Part shown: one piece after another, positions 60,631 through 64,000 of the stretch
Layout of the letters: each line of letters starts with the position of its first letter
How positions within the stretch are numbered: position 1 is the stretch's first letter
From: Mangifera indica
Taxonomy: Eukaryota; Streptophyta; Magnoliopsida; Sapindales; Anacardiaceae
Length of the DNA stretch: 64,000 bases
Assembly: GCF_011075055.1 (NCBI RefSeq)
Contig: NW_025401140.1
Location: 158,776 to 222,775 of the forward strand
Direction of reading: 5' to 3'
Notes under the pieces: generated by a model
What the model was told of the DNA's origin: nothing
Seen by the model: only the letters and a program-made list of their open reading frames with translations
The model's database searches: none
Made by a program: the position numbers and the translations under genes

Positions 60631-62069
60631 CCGGTCATATGTGCTCAGACAAATTTCTTTGATGAGAGGTTTATTGAATGGATCGTTATATTGTAAGAAA
60701 TTCTTTAAAATTTGCCCTCCAACTTGATCAACCCTTGCAATTGGTAGAGACTCAAGCGATTTAATTGAATTTATCCGAAAGTTCAACACTTAAACATCAG
60801 ACCAAATGAGATGAAATAAAAAAAATGGAAAATTATTTAATTTATGAGCATCATGAATAAGGCATTTACAATCTCCTGCTAAGTTTGTGGGAAGCGGGCG
60901 GGGGCACGGGATTTGTTAGAATTATGACAAAAAAACTCACCGTTTTCATGTTGCATCTAATAAAGCGGAAGCGGATTCTTTCTCCACTGAAACAGCCATA
61001 ACAACAATGTCAATGTCAAGATCACACGGTTCCTTTGGTCCCATCACTTGTAATGACTAACGAGATCTCCAAAGCTCACGGAGAGGAATTGAGCTTGTGA
61101 CGCCACGTGCATGCCACATGCCACCTAACGATTTGCACACCTTCGATGTTCCTCTCACGTGCTCTCTTTTTTGGTTGTATAGGTTTGACTAAAATATTAA
61201 ATTTGATTTTATAAATAAATCAAATTCAACTTGATTTTAATTTTAAAATAAATTTTTTTCAATTCAAATTTAAATATTATTTTATTGATCTTAAATATAA
61301 ATTTTTTTTTGTTAGATCTGAATGAAGTCTATTTATCCTTGACCATTTGTCTAAATAAAAATAATTATAAAATTAACTCTAGTTAAATTAAACTAGTAGG
61401 GATATGTTGCTTTTTATAGAAATTAGTAAAATCCAACTCATTTATTATTCTTCCTTTTTTATTTGAATGAAAACATTTTTTTGTATTTTGTCTAAATTTA
61501 ACCATTTGAAATGACAAAAATGACCTCATATTCATGTTGCTCATTATAGTTTTATTTAAATTTGTTTTGTTCCTACACACATTACCACCCTGAATCTAAC
61601 CTATTCACAATCGATGGATGCTTTACGGCCTTCGCAACACGTGTTGGAGGCTTCATCGCTAGCTCATTTGTCTATACGATAGCTTCTCTTCCCAATTGTA
61701 CAGCCTCCTCAATGTTCCATACTTGCTTATTAAGAAAAATAAATTTTATTTCTTTTATTAAAATAATTGAACTTTTAAAATTTTCTATTAAATAAACTAA
61801 ATTTTTATTATTTTATATTAAATATATCAAAATAATTAATTATTTGCTTTTAAAATAAAATAAAACAAAAAAAATAATTATTTTTAATACTTAATAAAAA
61901 AATTAAAAATTTTATTTATTGGATAAAAAATAATAAATTTATGCTTATATATTTTATATATAAATAATATATCATTATATAATTAAATAATTTTTAATTA
62001 AAAATAAAATAATATTTAATCATATATATTATTTATATATTTAAAAATATATAAATATAATATATTTTA
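60631..62069. other. Upstream region of the BRUTUS-like gene
   Basis: No gene. 60880-61170 is less AT-rich and carries two G-boxes and several CCACATGCCAC-like words. 61740-62069 is almost pure A/T. Confidence 0.45.
61104..61161. promoter_or_regulatory. Pair of G-boxes (CACGTG)
   Basis: CACGTG at 61104-61109 (in GCCACGTGCATGCC) and at 61156-61161 (in TCACGTGCTC), about 1.5 kb before the BRUTUS-like start. G-boxes bind bHLH and bZIP factors; the functional link to this gene is inference. Confidence 0.4.
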
Positions 62070-62071
62070 TT

Positions 62072-62103
<32 letters not shown>

Positions 62104-62127
62104 ATATATATATATATAATATATATG
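62070..62127. repeat. Imperfect (TA)n microsatellite
   Basis: Nearly continuous TA dinucleotides broken by occasional AA steps. It lies about 500 bp before the BRUTUS-like start and can fold on itself. Confidence 0.9.
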
Positions 62128-62260
62128 TATTTGAGGAAGCCAGTAGAATATGAGTTTATTTGTATGGACTAAAAAATATATATATTATCTATGGAGCGTA
62201 AAATATGAATTCCTTTGAATAGACAAAAAATTTTCCTACTTGTACAACTATGGTTTCTGC

Positions 62261-62266
62261 CACGTG
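62261..62266. promoter_or_regulatory. Proximal G-box
   Basis: CACGTG in TGCCACGTGGAC, about 320-370 bases before either candidate start of the BRUTUS-like frame. In Arabidopsis, clade IVc bHLH factors activate BTS through such E/G-boxes under iron shortage (family knowledge). Confidence 0.45.
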
Positions 62267-62631
62267 GACCACTAGACAACGACATGTATTTATATACTTA
62301 TCTGCCCATATTGATCCCTCTTTTTTAAGTTTGTACTTTTGCCTGCGCTCTTTCTTCTTAATCCTACTTCGGCGGTCTCCTTTTCTAGCGAGACAAATAG
62401 GAAGAACAAACTGAATTCGATTCAACAAGAAACACAAAAAACGAAAAAAATTTTTAAAAAAGGAAAAATTATAGTCCAGAAGGTAATGAAAATCAGAGCT
62501 TCGAGGGACTAGGAGGACCTGAACTTGTGAACCGGAGGTCCGGAATCAACAGATCTTCAATTCAACTGACTTCCTCAAATGGCGACGCCTTTTGTGGACG
62601 GAGGTGGCAGAGAGAAGGAGGGGTGGCTGTA

Positions 62632-62895
62632 ATGGCAGGTACGGTGAATCCAATCGACGCTTCTACTCAATCCAAAACGTGTTTAAAGAACTCGGCGTTG
62701 AAATCGCCGATTCTTATCTTCTTGTTTTTCCACAAGGCGATTAAGTCCGAGCTCGATGGACTTCACCGAGCCGCCATGGCCTTCGCCACGAATTTAGACG
62801 CCGGTGGTGATATTAGTAGCTTGTTGGACCGTTATCACTTCCTTCGGGCTATTTATAAGCACCACTGCAATGCAGAGGACGAGAATGCGTCGTAG
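62632..62895 (+). CDS. BTS: BRUTUS-like hemerythrin E3 ligase, first exon only
   Basis: N-terminal hemerythrin region of BRUTUS, a nuclear RING E3 ligase that binds iron and restrains the iron-deficiency response. The text SKTCLKNSALKSPILIFLFF, then HKAIKSELDGLHRAAMAFAT, RYHFLRAIYKHHCNAEDE is near-diagnostic and includes the first His/Glu iron ligands. Two oddities appear. An ATG at 62579 begins the expected family start (MATPF) but is one base out of frame with the rest, as if one G were missing from the GGGG run at about 62620; 62632 is the first in-frame ATG. After AEDE, where the family continues with VIFPA, the text reads N-A-S-stop with no good GT donor. Downstream exons are not visible before 64000. 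It could be a truncated paralogue, a pseudogene or an error-bearing first exon. Confidence 0.75.
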   Translation: MAGTVNPIDASTQSKTCLKNSALKSPILIFLFFHKAIKSELDGLHRAAMAFATNLDAGGDISSLLDRYHFLRAIYKHHCNAEDENAS

Positions 62896-64000
62896 GTTTT
62901 TGTTTTTGTGTTATAGCTTTGAAATTTTCATTTCTAATTGTAAAAATTCATTTTTTTCTCCTGTTTAAGGTTGCTAATTTGAATTGATTAGTTGATTAAT
63001 TGTATCTGCTTGTTAATTTTCTAAAACCGAGTAAAAATCTCCAGTTGCTGAATAAGAAGTTGGAGAATAATGGAGGATACAAAGCTAGAATTAGAAACCA
63101 TGTATTGGATTGGATGGCTTTTGATAATATATTTGAACTTACAAACTCTGAAGTGGCAGTACATTGTTCCTTTGAACTTGGTGGAGATGGTCTTATACCA
63201 TTATGCTTTGTCTTGGATTTGCATTTGTGTTTTCTTTTGATTGATGGTGCATTTGGATAGGCAAAACCTTAACTTAGTGTGTCTCGAGCAGTTTGGACGG
63301 ACGTGAGCTACTGGGTGCTGTAATTTATGGTTTTTGGATTTTTTACTGCATGTCATTTTGAACATCTTTAAGTGGCCATAAATATGAATCTCAAAAATTA
63401 TGGTTTGTTGGATAGTTAACGGAATTGGCATACGTGGTATACAATCTGGCATCTAGATAAATTTCTGACTAAAATGGTTTCTTTTTCAATGATTTCATTT
63501 CAATTGCCATATAACACTATATTTTGCTTTATAATTGGTATCAATCTATGTTTCAAATTAGGTTTTGATAAAGAAAGTTAGCAGATAAAGTAGGAAAAAT
63601 ATTGGACGTTATGAAATTTGTAATGATGAACAGAAAGGGTATATAAATGGAATCACTGATCCCTAGGCTGTTAGCAGCACCATGATTGTGTATGATTATT
63701 TCATTATAGTTCAAGGCAATCTATGATTAATTCAAAATAAAAAAAAAAGATAAATACTTTTTTTTGTTAGAAAGTACACCATCCATTTAATATGGTGAAT
63801 TTCCACCTTTGAGATTTCAAGGCATTGGTTCTCACCAATGATTGCATTACTCAAGCCGACATTCTTACTTCGGCTCCGTCCACCGCCGCTTGTGTGTTGT
63901 GCTTCCCCCTGTGGCGGAACACTCCCTACTGATGCCAAACCATGGTTTTGTTTTGTTTTTTGGTTAAATAAACTTTGAAAAGTATGAACTCTTTTTGTTT
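62896..64000. other. Downstream of the BRUTUS-like exon, no further exon recognised
   Basis: If the gene is intact, this is intron 1. I searched both strands for the rest of the hemerythrin repeat, CHY zinc finger and RING segments and found none. The 86-codon frame at 63000-63260 shows no family signature. Confidence 0.5.
63836..63932 (-). other. Possible exon on the minus strand (weak)
   Basis: Open minus-strand text (SVPPQGEAQHTSGGGRSRSK, then NVGLSNAIIG) with a good donor (ATTG/GTGAG at 63836-63835). It is less AT-rich than its surroundings. No family is recognised and no other exon is in view. Confidence 0.2.

Noticed and set aside
1..64000. tRNA or rRNA genes
   Set aside because: I looked for T-loop words such as GGTTCGAATC and conserved rRNA segments and found no candidate that could fold as a tRNA; a scan program would be decisive.

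Overview
This is an AT-rich, repeat-dense stretch of a flowering-plant nuclear chromosome, almost certainly a core eudicot. The evidence is GT-AG introns in plant-type genes, plant-only families (LRR-III receptor kinase, plant GT14/DUF266 glycosyltransferase, codeinone-reductase-like aldo-keto reductases, BRUTUS), and typical plant hAT, MULE, foldback and LTR-derived debris. The species cannot be named from the sequence. Gene models were joined by hand from reading frame, splice sites and recalled family sequence; no search was run.

Layout. 1-5.9 kb holds no gene, but does hold a 978-bp foldback transposon with a 9-bp target duplication. 6.57-9.82 kb is an eight-exon PP2C phosphatase (+). 10-16 kb is a ruined Mutator-like element: a Ulp1-protease pseudogene (+) converging on a transposase pseudogene (-), the latter split by a younger repeat. 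16-25 kb is repeats: minisatellites, foldback copies, a retroelement scrap, a complete non-autonomous hAT and a MITE. 26.8-29.6 kb and 37.6-39.5 kb are two same-strand aldo-keto reductase paralogues. Between them is a ~180-bp satellite array (30.1-33.7 kb), and diverged monomers of it lie in intron 3 of the first gene. 42-43.4 kb has weak minus-strand coding traces, one resembling a SIN3-type PAH domain.

47.8-51.5 kb is an LRR-III receptor-like kinase (+). 52.3-54.4 kb is a Core-2/I-branching GT14 enzyme (-). 54.4-62.6 kb has no confident gene. 62.6-62.9 kb is the first exon of a BRUTUS-like iron-responsive E3 ligase (+), whose downstream exons are not visible.

The PP2C, receptor kinase and GT14 genes match, from memory, the adjacent Arabidopsis loci At1g68410, At1g68400 and At1g68390. 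The window therefore looks like an old conserved gene block opened up by reductase duplication, satellite growth and transposons. Nothing suggests the genes form one pathway. Three genes (second reductase, PAH-like, BRUTUS-like) each show a one-base shift in a homopolymer run, which raises the question of real decay versus assembly error.
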